Source: Mycobacterium sp. 1423905.2
GTDB taxonomy: Bacteria > Actinomycetota > Actinomycetes > Mycobacteriales > Mycobacteriaceae
Direction of reading: 5' to 3'
Assembly (NCBI RefSeq): GCF_001673155.1
Contig: NZ_LZLE01000353.1
Location: 1-49,666, forward strand
Length of the DNA stretch: 49,666 nt
This document shows, piece by piece, positions 40,699 through 49,482 of this stretch; the first letter of the stretch is position 1; each line of letters starts with the position of its first letter. The position numbers and the translations under genes were made by a program. The notes under the pieces are model-generated. The model was not told the origin of the DNA. It saw only the letters and a list, made by a program, of their open reading frames with translations, and did not search any database.

Positions 40699-41846
40699 CG
40701 TTGTTCTCCGCTGTCAGTCATTCCGGAATGGCGAGCCACGTTCCACGGGTCGGTGCGGATGCCGCAGACCTGCACCGGCAGGGCACCCTCGAAACGCGAT
40801 CGCAGCAGGTCGGCCGCTTGGTCACACCACGGGAACTCACTGGCCCAATGCGCGACGTCGACCAGGGCCACCGGCGAGGCCCGTCGGTGTTCGTCGGCCG
40901 GGTGGTGTCGCAGGTCCGAGGTCACGTAAGCCTGCACATCGGCTGCGGCCACCGCGCCCAGCAGCGAATCGCCCGCGCCGCCGCAGACCGCTACCCGCGA
41001 CACTCGCAGGTCTGGATCACCCGCTGCCCGCACCCCCCAGGACGTCTCGGGCAGGGCGGCGCCCACCCGAGCGACGAAGGCGCGCAACGGTTCCGGCTCA
41101 GGCAGCCGGCCGACGCGACCCAACCCGGTATCGGCGGGCGGCGGCACGAGCGCGAAGATGTCGAAGGCCGGCTCCTCGTACGGGTGTGCAGCGCGCATCG
41201 CCGCCAACACGGCGGCCCGCGCCCGCGCCGGTGCGATGACTTCGATGCGGTCCTCGGCCACCCGCTCCACGTTGCCGACGCTGCCGATCGCCGGCGCGGC
41301 TCCTTCGTGCGGCAGGAATTGTCCGGTGCCGGTCACGCTCCAGCTGCAGTGCGAATAGTCACCGATGTGCCCGGCACCCGCCTCGAACACGGCCGCGCGC
41401 ACCGCCTCTGCGTTCTCCGCCGGCACATAGATGACCCACTTGTCCATATTCGCCGCACTCGGCGAGGGGTCCAGTACCGCTTCCACGGTCAAGCCCAGGG
41501 CGACGGCGAGCGCGTCGGAGACGCCGGGGGCCGCGGAATCGGCGTTGGTGTGCGCGGTGAACAGCGAACGACCGGTTCGGATCAGGCGGTGCAGCAACGC
41601 GCCTTTGGCCGTGTCGGCCGCGACCGTGTCGACTCCTCGCAGCAACAGCGGATGATGGGCCAGCAGCAGGCCACCGTCGGGAACCTGGTCGACGACTTCC
41701 GGTGTTGCGTCGATCGCGATGGTTACCGAATCCAGCACTTCGGTGGGGTCGCCACAGACCAGCCCGACCGAGTCCCAGGACTCGGCCAGCCGCGGCGGAT
41801 ACGCCTCGTCCAGCACGTCGATCACGTCGGCCAGTCGCACACTCAC
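40695..41846 (-). CDS. NIF3 / DUF34 family protein (Rv2230c-like)
   Basis: 383-residue NIF3-like protein. Dinuclear metal ligands are visible as [11 protein letters not shown] near residue 64 and in the C-terminal half ([23 protein letters not shown]). The middle holds the insert domain seen in longer family members ([15 protein letters not shown]). The family is sometimes annotated as GTP cyclohydrolase-like, but that activity is not established. GTG at 41846 overlaps the cobC stop by 4 bp; longer upstream reading runs antisense-like and is rejected. Confidence 0.9.
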   Translation of the reverse strand: MSVRLADVIDVLDEAYPPRLAESWDSVGLVCGDPTEVLDSVTIAIDATPEVVDQVPDGGLLLAHHPLLLRGVDTVAADTAKGALLHRLIRTGRSLFTAHTNADSAAPGVSDALAVALGLTVEAVLDPSPSAANMDKWVIYVPAENAEAVRAAVFEAGAGHIGDYSHCSWSVTGTGQFLPHEGAAPAIGSVGNVERVAEDRIEVIAPARARAAVLAAMRAAHPYEEPAFDIFALVPPPADTGLGRVGRLPEPEPLRAFVARVGAALPETSWGVRAAGDPDLRVSRVAVCGGAGDSLLGAVAAADVQAYVTSDLRHHPADEHRRASPVALVDVAHWASEFPWCDQAADLLRSRFEGALPVQVCGIRTDPWNVARHSGMTDSGEQR

Positions 41847-42877
41847 GCTGCTGCGATCCCCTCCACCAGCTGCGGCCACTCCGCTCGCACCGCGGCCCGC
41901 AAATACTGTTCGTCCAAGCCCTCGAACGTGTCGCAGCGACGCACCGCGATTCCCCGGTGGTGCAACGTCTTTCGCACCAGCTCCCCGTCGGGAATGCGGA
42001 ACAACACGAACGGGGCCCGGCCGTCGACCACGGTGGCGCCGACGGCTGACAGTCCGGCCACCATCTCGGCGCGCACCGCCGTGAGTCGTTCGGCGTCGGT
42101 CGCGGCCGCGGCGACGGCGTCGGGTGCGCAGCAGGCCGCGATTGCGGTCAATTGCAGTGTTCCCACCGGCCAGTGCGCGCGTTGACTGGTCAGTCGAGCC
42201 AGCACGGCTGGTGAGCCGAGCGCGTATCCGACCCGTAACCCGGCCAGCGACCACGTTTTCGTCAGGCTGCGCAGCACCACTACGTCGGGCAGCGAATCTC
42301 TGGCCAACGACTCCGGCTCTCCCGGCACGGCGTCGGCAAACGCTTCGTCGACCACCACGATCCGCCCCGGGCGACGCAACGCGAGCAACTGCTCGCGGGA
42401 GTGCAACACCGAGGTCGGGTTGGTCGGGTTGCCCACCACGACCAGATCGGCGTCGTCGGGCACCCGGGCCTGATCGAGGCGGAACGGTGGGTCGAGGACG
42501 ACGTGGTCCACCGGGATGCCGGCCAGGCCGAGCGCTACCGCCGGTTCGGTGAACGACGGCGCGATGAGCGCCGCGCGGGCCGGACGCAGGTTGCTCAGCA
42601 GCGCGAAGCCCTCCGCCGCGCCGGCCAACGCCACCACCTCGTCGCGATCTCGGCCGTGGCGTGCGGCGACCGCGTCATGCGCGGCGGCAATGTCGTCGCT
42701 GCTGGGGTAACGACCCAGGTCGGGCAACCGTGAGGCCAGCCGCTGCACCAGCCACGACGGGGGCTGGGCGTGCCGTACGTTGACCGCGAAGTCCAACATG
42801 CCGGGCGCGACGTCTTGATCACCGTGATACCGCGCTGCCGCCGGGCGAATCGACGCGCTTCGATCCAGACCGGCCAT
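41843..42877 (-). CDS. cobC: PLP-dependent aminotransferase-fold enzyme of cobalamin synthesis (threonine-phosphate decarboxylase-like)
   Basis: 344-residue fold-type I PLP protein. The PLP lysine is K207 in [16 protein letters not shown], with NPTNPT and VVDEAFAD before it. It is the mycobacterial CobC (Rv2231c type), related to Salmonella CobD, which makes aminopropanol phosphate for the nucleotide loop. A histidinol-phosphate aminotransferase is the nearest alternative, but the cobD gene nearby favours the cobalamin role. ATG at 42877. First gene of the overlapping minus-strand operon that ends with the RNase H fusion. Confidence 0.88.
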   Translation of the reverse strand: MAGLDRSASIRPAAARYHGDQDVAPGMLDFAVNVRHAQPPSWLVQRLASRLPDLGRYPSSDDIAAAHDAVAARHGRDRDEVVALAGAAEGFALLSNLRPARAALIAPSFTEPAVALGLAGIPVDHVVLDPPFRLDQARVPDDADLVVVGNPTNPTSVLHSREQLLALRRPGRIVVVDEAFADAVPGEPESLARDSLPDVVVLRSLTKTWSLAGLRVGYALGSPAVLARLTSQRAHWPVGTLQLTAIAACCAPDAVAAAATDAERLTAVRAEMVAGLSAVGATVVDGRAPFVLFRIPDGELVRKTLHHRGIAVRRCDTFEGLDEQYLRAAVRAEWPQLVEGIAAA

Positions 42878-42933
42878 CAGGAAAACACTAGTGCGCCGCC
42901 ACGACGGCAGGGCATCGGGAGCTATCAACGACA

Positions 42934-43653
42934 ATGGAAGGCGTGACAGGTCCGACCGCACCGCAAGCTGAGCGCCCCACTGTGCCGGGCGGCGACGACG
43001 GCTGCCGGATCCCCCAGCTGGTGATCTTCGATCTCGACGGCACTCTGACCGATTCCGCGGCAGGAATCGTGGCCAGCTTCCGGCACGCGCTCGACCAGAT
43101 CGGCGCCCGGGTTCCCGACGGTGACCTGGTCGCACACATTGTCGGCCCGCCGATGGACGACACGTTCCGGTCGATGGGACTCGGGGAGCGCGCCGAGGAC
43201 GCGATCGCGGCGTTCCGCGCCGAGTATGCGGCGCGAGGATGGGCCGTCAACACCGTGTTCGACGGGGTCGCGTCGCTGCTGGCCGACTTGCGCGCCGCCG
43301 GTATCCGGCTGGCGGTGGCGACCTCCAAGCTGGAGACCACCGCGCGGCGCATCCTCGCGCACTTCGATTTGGATCAGCACTTCGAGGTGGTGGCCGGCGC
43401 CGCGCCGGACGGCTCGCGCAAAAGCAAGGTCGATGTGTTGGCTCACGCGCTCCAACAGCTCGCGCCCCTGCCCGAGTGTGTGCTCATGGTCGGTGACCGC
43501 AGCCACGACGTAGAAGGAGCCGCCGCCCACGGCATCGACACCGTGGTGGTCGGCTGGGGCTACGGTCGCGCCGACTTCGCCGACCCCAGTGACCTGACCG
43601 GCGTCACGCACGTGGAAACGGTCGAGGAGTTACGGAGGGCGTTGGGTGTCTGA
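42934..43653 (+). CDS. ptkA: HAD-superfamily protein, PtkA-like
   Basis: 239-residue HAD hydrolase-fold protein. The motif FDLDGTLTD carries nucleophile D33 and D35, VATSKLETT is motif II, and VGDRSHDVEGA is motif IV. The M. tuberculosis ortholog Rv2232 is described as the tyrosine kinase PtkA that phosphorylates PtpA (known). The N-terminal tail here (about 25 residues) is shorter than the tuberculosis protein as I recall it. Start ATG 42934; a GTG three codons later also fits. The stop overlaps ptpA by 8 bp. Confidence 0.88.
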   Translation: MEGVTGPTAPQAERPTVPGGDDGCRIPQLVIFDLDGTLTDSAAGIVASFRHALDQIGARVPDGDLVAHIVGPPMDDTFRSMGLGERAEDAIAAFRAEYAARGWAVNTVFDGVASLLADLRAAGIRLAVATSKLETTARRILAHFDLDQHFEVVAGAAPDGSRKSKVDVLAHALQQLAPLPECVLMVGDRSHDVEGAAAHGIDTVVVGWGYGRADFADPSDLTGVTHVETVEELRRALGV

Positions 43654-44143
43654 ACGCAAACCCCTGCACATCACGTTCGTCTGTACCGGCAACATCTGCC
43701 GCTCGCCGATGGCAGAGAAGATGTTCGCCCACCAGATCGAGCAGCGCGGCCTGGCGGGCGCGGTGCGGGTGACCAGCGCGGGCACCGGGAACTGGCATGT
43801 CGGTCAGTGCGCCGACGAACGCGCCAACCGGGTGCTGCGCGCACACGGCTACCCCACCGAGCACTGTGCGGCTCAAGTCGACGACGACCACCTCGCGGCC
43901 GACTTGGTGATTGCGCTGAGCCGCAACCACGCCCGGCTATTGCGCGAGATGGGCGTCGACGAGGAACGGATCAGGATGCTGCGTTCCTTCGACCCGCGCT
44001 CCGGGAGCTATGTCCTTGACGTCGACGACCCGTATTACGGGGACCACGAAGATTTCGAGCAGGTGTTCGCCGTCATCGAGGCCGCCCTGCCCGGCCTGCA
44101 CGACTGGGTTGACCAGCAACTGGCGGGGAACGGGTCGGGTTGA
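43646..44143 (+). CDS. ptpA: Low-molecular-weight protein tyrosine phosphatase
   Basis: 165-residue phosphatase. The P-loop CTGNICRS has nucleophile C13 and R19; the general acid is D128 in DDPYYG, with Tyr130-Tyr131 matching the PtkA target tyrosines of M. tuberculosis PtpA. In that species PtpA is exported into macrophages and blocks phagosome maturation (known). GTG start, overlapping ptkA by 8 bp, which agrees with a kinase-phosphatase pair. Confidence 0.95.
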   Translation: MSERKPLHITFVCTGNICRSPMAEKMFAHQIEQRGLAGAVRVTSAGTGNWHVGQCADERANRVLRAHGYPTEHCAAQVDDDHLAADLVIALSRNHARLLREMGVDEERIRMLRSFDPRSGSYVLDVDDPYYGDHEDFEQVFAVIEAALPGLHDWVDQQLAGNGSG

Positions 44144-44970
44144 TGCGACGTTCGACGCGGGGGCTGACATTTCTGCTGCGCCCGGGCTGGCTGGCGCTGG
44201 CGCTGGTCGTCGTGGCGTTCACCTATCTGTGCTTCATGGTGCTGGCGCCCTGGCAGTTAGGCAAGAACACCAAGACGTCGCGCGAAAACCACCAGATCGA
44301 GCAGTCCCTCAAGACCGCGCCGGTACCGCTGACTTCGATTCTGCCGCATCAGGATTCGACCGCTCCCGCGGCGCAGTGGCGGGGTGTGACGGCTACCGGG
44401 CATTATCTGCCGGACGTTCAGGTGCTGGCCCGGCTGCGAGTCGTCGAGGGAGAGCAGGCGTTCGAGGTGCTGGCGCCGTTCGTGGTCGACGGCGGACCGA
44501 CCGTCCTGGTCGACCGCGGCTATGTGCGGCCCCAGCCGGGGTCGCACGTGCCGCCGATTCCGCGGGCGCCGGAGCAACCGGCGACCATCACCGCGCGGCT
44601 GCGTGACCCTGAGCCGACCGTACCGGGCAAGGACCCGTTCACCAGAGACGGCTTCCTGCAGGTCTATTCGATCAGCACCGAGCAGGTTTCGGCGTTGACG
44701 TCGGTTCCGCTGGCGGGCATGTACTTGCAGTTGGTCGACGATCAGCCCGGCGGGCTGGGTGTGCTCGGTGTCCCGCATCTGGATGCCGGGCCGTTCCTCT
44801 CCTATGGCATCCAGTGGATCTCGTTCGGCATTCTGGCGCCGATCGGACTGGGCTATTTCGCCTACTCCGAGATCAAAGCGCGGCGCCGGGAGAAGGCGCA
44901 GGCCGAGCCGGTAGACCAGCCGATGACCGTGGAGGAGAAACTGGCCGACCGTTACGGCCGCCGCAGGTAG
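44143..44970 (+). CDS. SURF1-family cytochrome oxidase assembly protein (Rv2235-like)
   Basis: 275-residue membrane protein. A first helix (about residues 16-37) and a last helix (about 221-243) enclose a long extracytoplasmic domain with RWRGVTATGHY-like and VLVDRGYVRP sequence, the SURF1 layout. It helps assemble cytochrome c oxidase. The ATG shares a base with the ptpA stop (TGATG). Its 3' end overlaps the convergent cobD by 19 bp. The C-terminal tail is basic and cytoplasmic. Confidence 0.92.
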   Translation: MRRSTRGLTFLLRPGWLALALVVVAFTYLCFMVLAPWQLGKNTKTSRENHQIEQSLKTAPVPLTSILPHQDSTAPAAQWRGVTATGHYLPDVQVLARLRVVEGEQAFEVLAPFVVDGGPTVLVDRGYVRPQPGSHVPPIPRAPEQPATITARLRDPEPTVPGKDPFTRDGFLQVYSISTEQVSALTSVPLAGMYLQLVDDQPGGLGVLGVPHLDAGPFLSYGIQWISFGILAPIGLGYFAYSEIKARRREKAQAEPVDQPMTVEEKLADRYGRRR

Positions 44971-45875
44971 GCAATCATCGCCGCGCAGAGAACCGCTCCG
45001 GCTTGGACCGCCCGGGACAACGCAACCGCGCGGCGCAGGTCAGCGACGGCGGGCTGCCGCCCATCGCCGAGCGTGGGCCGGATTTGTAGCTCGTGGTGGT
45101 AGTGGGTGGGCCCGCCGAGGCGCACCCCGAGCGCCCCGGCGAACGCCGCCTCGACCACGCCGGCGTTGGGGCTGGGATGACGCGCCGCGTCCCGACGCCA
45201 GGCCCGTATGGCGTCCGCGGATGATCCGCCCACGACGGGCGCGCACACCACCACCAGCATGGCCGTCACCCGGGCTCCGAGGTAATTGGCGACGTCGTCC
45301 AATCGTGCTGCGGCCCAACCGAACCGCAGATACCGCGGCGAGCGGTGACCGATCATCGCATCCAGCGTGTTGATCGCCCGGTATCCCAACACCCCGGGTA
45401 CCCCGCCGGTTGCCGCCCACAGCAGCGGCGCGACCTGCGCGTCGGAGGTGTTCTCGGCGACCGACTCCAGCGCGGCCCGCGTCAGGCCGGCTGCGTCCAG
45501 CCGCGCGGGGTCGCGCCCGCACAACGACGGCAACAACCGTCGCGCCTCATCGATGTCGTCACCGTCCAGCCGGTCGGCCATGCGCAAGCCGGTGCGCGCC
45601 AACGAGGTTCCGCCCAGGGCGGCCCAGGTGGCGGCCGCGGTCGTCCCGACGCCGGATCCGATGGCCGCCCCGAGAAGGCAGACCCCACCCACCAGCACAC
45701 CGGTGTGCACGGCACCGGCGACCTTGCTGTCGCGATAGCTGACTCGTTCCAATTGCTCGGCGCCCCGACCGAACACAGCCACCGGATGACCGCGTCGCGG
45801 GTCGGCGAAGGCGAGGTCCGCCAGCCAGCCAACCAACACGCCGGCGACCCGAGCTTGCCCCGTCGACGCCAACAC
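44952..45875 (-). CDS. cobD: Adenosylcobinamide-phosphate synthase (CbiB/CobD)
   Basis: 307-residue membrane protein that attaches the aminopropanol arm to adenosylcobyric acid. Family blocks are WLADLAFADPRRGHPVAVFG, VAENTSDAQVAPLLW, INTLDAMIGH and HPSPNAGVVEAAFAGALGVRLGG. Several helices alternate with loops. GTG start. It uses the product chain of CobC nearby, and its product feeds CobU and CobS encoded at 1346-3680. Confidence 0.94.
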   Translation of the reverse strand: MLASTGQARVAGVLVGWLADLAFADPRRGHPVAVFGRGAEQLERVSYRDSKVAGAVHTGVLVGGVCLLGAAIGSGVGTTAAATWAALGGTSLARTGLRMADRLDGDDIDEARRLLPSLCGRDPARLDAAGLTRAALESVAENTSDAQVAPLLWAATGGVPGVLGYRAINTLDAMIGHRSPRYLRFGWAAARLDDVANYLGARVTAMLVVVCAPVVGGSSADAIRAWRRDAARHPSPNAGVVEAAFAGALGVRLGGPTHYHHELQIRPTLGDGRQPAVADLRRAVALSRAVQAGAVLCAAMIAYLRRP

Positions 45876-45918
45876 CCCGGCAGCGTCTCACATTAGGTGT
45901 GCGGAGTTTGTCGCGCGC

Positions 45919-46074
45919 TCACACCAACCAAACGGTCGCCACCGTGACGGCGATCGTCATCGCCACCGCCAGCACCCACCACAGCGCCGGGAACAGCGCC
46001 ATCTTGCGCGGCGCGCGTACCGGCTGCGCAGCGCTAGACCCGTCGGACGAATGCGGGCTTGCCGGTCCACTCAT
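45919..46074 (-). CDS. Small single-helix membrane protein, 51 residues
   Basis: Starts ATG AGT GGA CCG at 46074 and stops TGA at 45919. The first about 24 residues are polar and basic (SSAAQPVRAPRK); residues about 26-50 are one hydrophobic helix, ALFPALWWVLAVAMTIAVTV and onward, ending at the stop. The charge pattern puts the N-terminus in the cytoplasm. It lies 43 bp upstream of cobD on the same strand and may be co-transcribed. No family recognised; codon use is like its neighbours. Confidence 0.6.
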   Translation of the reverse strand: MSGPASPHSSDGSSAAQPVRAPRKMALFPALWWVLAVAMTIAVTVATVWLV

Positions 46075-46129
46075 GGCTACCCTTGTGCCCGTTTACCGGC
46101 CGGCTAACCGTTGGAAGTGTCGCTCTCGT

Positions 46130-46174
46130 GCCCACTTCAGAAGCGACAAGACGAATTGTCGCTCTGAGGTGGGC
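46130..46174. repeat. Long imperfect inverted repeat between the CDF gene and the small membrane protein
   Basis: A 20-base arm (46130-46149, GCCCACTTCAGAAGCGACAA) and a 19-base arm (46156-46174) pair with one bulge and one G-T pair around GACGAA. It lies in the 167-bp gap after the minus-strand CDF gene. No T run on the downstream side. It may be a terminator for the CDF gene or a remnant of a mobile repeat. Confidence 0.5.
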
Positions 46175-46241
46175 AAAAAGTGCACCGTGCCTGCCGGAGG
46201 CGGATGTGGCCAGTGTGATTAATGAGCCGGCAGCTCGGTTA

Positions 46242-47174
46242 TCAATCTTCCGACGAAACGCCGCGCGCGGCCCAGGTGAAGCTGCGCATCTGCGGTAGCC
46301 GTGCCGACAGCCGATCGGCAACCTGCTGACCTATGCGGTCGGCCGCGGCGACCGTGGTGGAGGAATCGACCCAACCTTCCACTTCCACCCGCAAGGTGCG
46401 CCCGGTCCAGCGCGCTCGGGCATGTGCGTGCAGCACGCCCTCGGTCCCAGCGGCGACCGCTTCGGCGGTGTCGACGACGTCCGGGTCCACCCCGTCCAGC
46501 AACCGCTGACCGATGTCGCACGTAACCTCCCATCCGACGTGGCAGATGAAACCCGTCACCGCGACGCCCGCCAGTCCGTCGGCCCATTGCCAGCCGACGG
46601 CAACTCCGCACAGTCCCAATAGCGCGCCCGCCGAGGACAAGCCGTCCAGCCACGAATGCTTGGCGTCTGCGACCAACGTCGACGACTGGATGCGGCGGCC
46701 CACCGTCAGCTTGTAACGGGCAATCAGTTGGTTGCCGACAATACCGACCAGCGCCGCACCGATGCCCCAACCGACTTGATGGGTTGGGCTGTGCCGCACC
46801 AATTTTCCGACACTTTCCATTCCCGCGAACAGGGCGCTGGCCCAGATCACCAACGCGACGCCGATGCCGGCGAGGTCTTCAGCGCGTTCCAAGCCATAGG
46901 AGAAGCGCTGAGTGGCCACCGCACGCGAGCCGCGGAAGCCACCGAACACAACCGCGCTGGTCGTCACGTCTGAAAGATTGTGCAGCGCATCACCGAGCAA
47001 GGCGGCAGAACCAGAGATCAACGCGACGGCGAGTTCGATCAGACCCGTCAGCGCCAAACCCGCAGCGCTGACTCCGACCGCACGATTGGCCCGGCGCCGC
47101 TCGTCGTCGTCGTCGATGGAGCTGGTCAGGTGAAAACTGGTGCCCGGGTCGCGAGACCCGCTGAGGACATGCAT
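46242..47174 (-). CDS. Cation diffusion facilitator (zinc/divalent metal efflux)
   Basis: 310-residue CDF transporter. Metal-site residues are D62, H65 and D69 (GDALHNLSD) in helix 2 and D170, H173 and D177 (ADAKHSWLD) in helix 5. About six membrane helices are followed by a cytoplasmic metal-binding domain (LLDGVDPDVVDTAEAVAAG, HAHARARWTG). It exports Zn2+ or another divalent ion in exchange for protons; the metal cannot be fixed from sequence. The N-terminal tail has an acidic run (DDDDE). ATG start. Confidence 0.92.
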   Translation of the reverse strand: MHVLSGSRDPGTSFHLTSSIDDDDERRRANRAVGVSAAGLALTGLIELAVALISGSAALLGDALHNLSDVTTSAVVFGGFRGSRAVATQRFSYGLERAEDLAGIGVALVIWASALFAGMESVGKLVRHSPTHQVGWGIGAALVGIVGNQLIARYKLTVGRRIQSSTLVADAKHSWLDGLSSAGALLGLCGVAVGWQWADGLAGVAVTGFICHVGWEVTCDIGQRLLDGVDPDVVDTAEAVAAGTEGVLHAHARARWTGRTLRVEVEGWVDSSTTVAAADRIGQQVADRLSARLPQMRSFTWAARGVSSED

Positions 47175-47226
47175 GGCGTTAGCGTGCCACGTCCGGAGCG
47201 CCGGCGAATACCGCGATCCGAAAGGC

Positions 47227-48345
47227 TCAGCGCACCGTCGCGAAAAACGCCCGCAGGTCCTCGACGAACAGCTCGGGCTGTTCGAAAGCGGCGAAATGCC
47301 CGCCGCGCGGCATCGTCGTCCAGTGCGTGATGTTGTACACCGGCTCGCACCAGGATCGCGGGGCGCGTAGCAGTTCTTTCGGGAAGGCCCCGACGCCCGT
47401 GGGCAATTCGACGCGGTCGAACTGTCCCCAAACCTTGAAGCTCTCCCAATACAACCGGGCCGAGGACGCGGCGGTGCCGGTCACCCAGTACAACATCACG
47501 TTGTCGAGCAATTCGTCTCTGCTGAAGGCGTTTTCGGGATGGCCATCGCAGTCGGACCACGCCCAGAACTTCTCGACGATCCAGGCGAGTTGCCCGACGG
47601 GTGAGTCGACCAAGCCATAGCCGAGGGTCTGCGGACGGGTGGACTGCTGCTTGGAATATCCGGTGCCCCACTTGCGGTGGTGGTCCAACGCCACCATCGC
47701 CCGTTGCTCTTCCTCGGCGGGGTTCTTCAGCGATTCGGGGGTAGGCCGGCCGATCGGCATGTTGAGGTGAATTGCCGCGCAGTGCCCGCCGTTGCGACCG
47801 ATCTGGGTGGTGACGGCCGCGCCCCAGTCCCCGCCCTGGGCGCCGTAACGGTCATACCCGAGGCGCAACATGAGCGTCTCCCACGCTTCGGCGATCTTCG
47901 GCACGCCCCAGCCGGTGCGGCTGGGCTTGCCGGAGAATCCGTATCCGGGCAGCGACGGACACACCACGTGGAAGGCATCCTCGGCGCGTCCGGACGGCGG
48001 ATTGGTCAGCGGCTCGATCACCTTGTGGAACTCCACCACCGAACCCGGCCAGCCGTGCGTGATCACCAGCGGGAAGGCGTCCTCGTGCGGGGAGCGCTGA
48101 TGGACGAAATGGATATCCAGGTCGTCGATCTCGGTGACGAAGTGGTCGAAACGATTCAGCGCCGCCTCGCGGGCGCGCCAGTCGTAGTCGTTGGCCCAGT
48201 ATTGGGCGAGTTCGCGGGCGTAGGCCAGCGGGATGCCTTGGCTCCAGTCGGCGACACATTCGGCCTCGGGCCAGCGGGTGCGCGCCAATCTCGCGTGGAG
48301 GTCGTCGAGCACGTCGTCGGGTACCTCGATGCGAAACGGCCTCAT
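47227..48345 (-). CDS. Epoxide hydrolase with EHN domain
   Basis: 372-residue alpha/beta hydrolase. Residues 1-about 110 form the epoxide hydrolase N-terminal domain (RWPEAECVADWSQGIPL, LNRFDHFVTEIDDLDIHFVH). HGWPGS is at 97-102, nucleophile Asp173 is in GAQGGDWGAAVT, and the catalytic His is in MPRGGHFAAFEQP near the C-terminus. It should open an epoxide to a diol; substrate unknown. It belongs to the microsomal / juvenile-hormone type, distinct from EphD. ATG at 48345, 11 bp after the small upstream ORF. Confidence 0.92.
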   Translation of the reverse strand: MRPFRIEVPDDVLDDLHARLARTRWPEAECVADWSQGIPLAYARELAQYWANDYDWRAREAALNRFDHFVTEIDDLDIHFVHQRSPHEDAFPLVITHGWPGSVVEFHKVIEPLTNPPSGRAEDAFHVVCPSLPGYGFSGKPSRTGWGVPKIAEAWETLMLRLGYDRYGAQGGDWGAAVTTQIGRNGGHCAAIHLNMPIGRPTPESLKNPAEEEQRAMVALDHHRKWGTGYSKQQSTRPQTLGYGLVDSPVGQLAWIVEKFWAWSDCDGHPENAFSRDELLDNVMLYWVTGTAASSARLYWESFKVWGQFDRVELPTGVGAFPKELLRAPRSWCEPVYNITHWTTMPRGGHFAAFEQPELFVEDLRAFFATVR

Positions 48346-48356
48346 CCCGTTCGTCT

Positions 48357-48533
48357 TTACTTCGACTCGCGAATCAGCGTGCTGATCTGCTCGAGCAGTT
48401 CACGCATGTCGGCGCGCATCGCGTCCACCGCGGCGTACAGATCCGCCTTAGTCGCCGGTTGTTGGTCCGACGACGCCGACCGCACCGGCGGTCGCGCCGC
48501 ACTCTCGCTTTGGAAGGCCTCGCCCACGTCCAC
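48357..48533 (-). CDS. Hypothetical small helical protein upstream of the epoxide hydrolase
   Basis: 58 residues from the GTG at 48533. A Ser/Ala-rich stretch (AFQSESAARPPVRSASS) is followed by an amphipathic helix (KADLYAAVDAMRADMRELLE, then QISTLIRESK) that could form a short coiled coil. Another GTG at 48527 and a longer reading to 48623 are possible; the added Arg/Cys-rich sequence does not look coding. No convincing ribosome site. Probably co-transcribed with the epoxide hydrolase if real. Confidence 0.4.
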   Translation of the reverse strand: MDVGEAFQSESAARPPVRSASSDQQPATKADLYAAVDAMRADMRELLEQISTLIRESK

Positions 48534-48771
48534 GACCTTGCCATACCGGCACCTGCAAGGAAACCTGATGGCGTCGACCGAGGTTCGGCGACCACGATCG
48601 CCGCGCGTTGGTAATAAGCGCACAGTCTCCGCGGAAGCATCGACGCATCAGCGACTATGCGATCGGCTCGCCCGAAACGGCGACAATTATTAGCGCTTTC
48701 GCTGATGTTTCGGCGGTGCCTGGGCCGACATGCTGGCTAACATGAGCGAAAGTAGCTGGAGCGGCCTGGAC

Positions 48772-49482
48772 ATGAGTGAGCTTCCGACTGGAACGGTCAC
48801 CTTGTTACTGGCTGACGTCGAAGGTTCGACCCGGTTGTGGGAGGGTCAGCCCGAGGAGATGACCTCGGCGGTCAGTCGCCTCGACCAGGCGCTGTCCAGC
48901 GCGGTCGCCGCCCACCACGGCGTGCGACCCGTCGAGCAGGGCGAGGGCGACAGTTTCGTCATCGCGTTTGCCAGCGCGGCCGATGCCGTGACCTGTGCGC
49001 TCACCTTGCAGCGGGCAGCGTTGGCGCCGATCAAGCTGCGCATCGGCATCCACACCGGCGACGTGCGATTGCGCGACGAAGGCAACTACATCGGCCCGAC
49101 CATCAACCGGGCCGCACGGCTGCGCGACCTGGCGCACGGCGGCCAAACGGTGCTGTCCGGCGCCACGGAACCGCTTGTCCTCGACCAACTCCCCCCAGAC
49201 GTCTCGCTCACCGACCTGGGCACCCACCCGCTGCGTGACCTGCCTCGTCCCGAACGAGTCGTTCAACTCTGCCATCCTGACCTGCACAACGAATTCCCGC
49301 CGCTGCGCACACCGAGTCACCTTGCGATCGAGCGGCTTCCGACGCAATTGACCAGCTTCGTGGGGCGTCAAGCAGAAATGGCGAGCATTGCAGAGGCGCT
49401 GACCGACAATCGGCTCGTCACATTGACCGGTGCCGGCGGTGCGGGTAAGACCCGGTTGGCCGGGTTGGTCGAGGAGGCCTAG
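48772..49482 (+). CDS. Class III cyclase / STAND-ATPase regulator, 5' part only
   Basis: The N-terminal class III nucleotide cyclase domain starts TGTVTLLLADVEGSTRLWE (metal Asp), then VEQGEGDSFVIAFASAADAV, RIGIHTGD and NYIGPTINRAARLRDLA. It is followed by the ATPase start TSFVGRQAEMASIAEAL and the P-loop TGAGGAGKTRLA. This is the cyclase-ATPase-LuxR architecture of Rv0386 and Rv2488c type proteins, normally about 1000 residues. The open frame stops at 49482, but everything after 49462 is fold-back sequence, so the true gene continues. The start is ATG 48772 (MSELPTG); in-frame ATGs at 48730 and 48742 are alternatives. Confidence 0.85.
   Translation: MSELPTGTVTLLLADVEGSTRLWEGQPEEMTSAVSRLDQALSSAVAAHHGVRPVEQGEGDSFVIAFASAADAVTCALTLQRAALAPIKLRIGIHTGDVRLRDEGNYIGPTINRAARLRDLAHGGQTVLSGATEPLVLDQLPPDVSLTDLGTHPLRDLPRPERVVQLCHPDLHNEFPPLRTPSHLAIERLPTQLTSFVGRQAEMASIAEALTDNRLVTLTGAGGAGKTRLAGLVEEA

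Noticed and set aside
40383..42185. 600-codon plus-strand open frame over the zinc-ribbon, NIF3 and cobC genes
   Set aside because: Antisense to a tightly overlapping operon with recognised families; its composition is that of a mirror frame.
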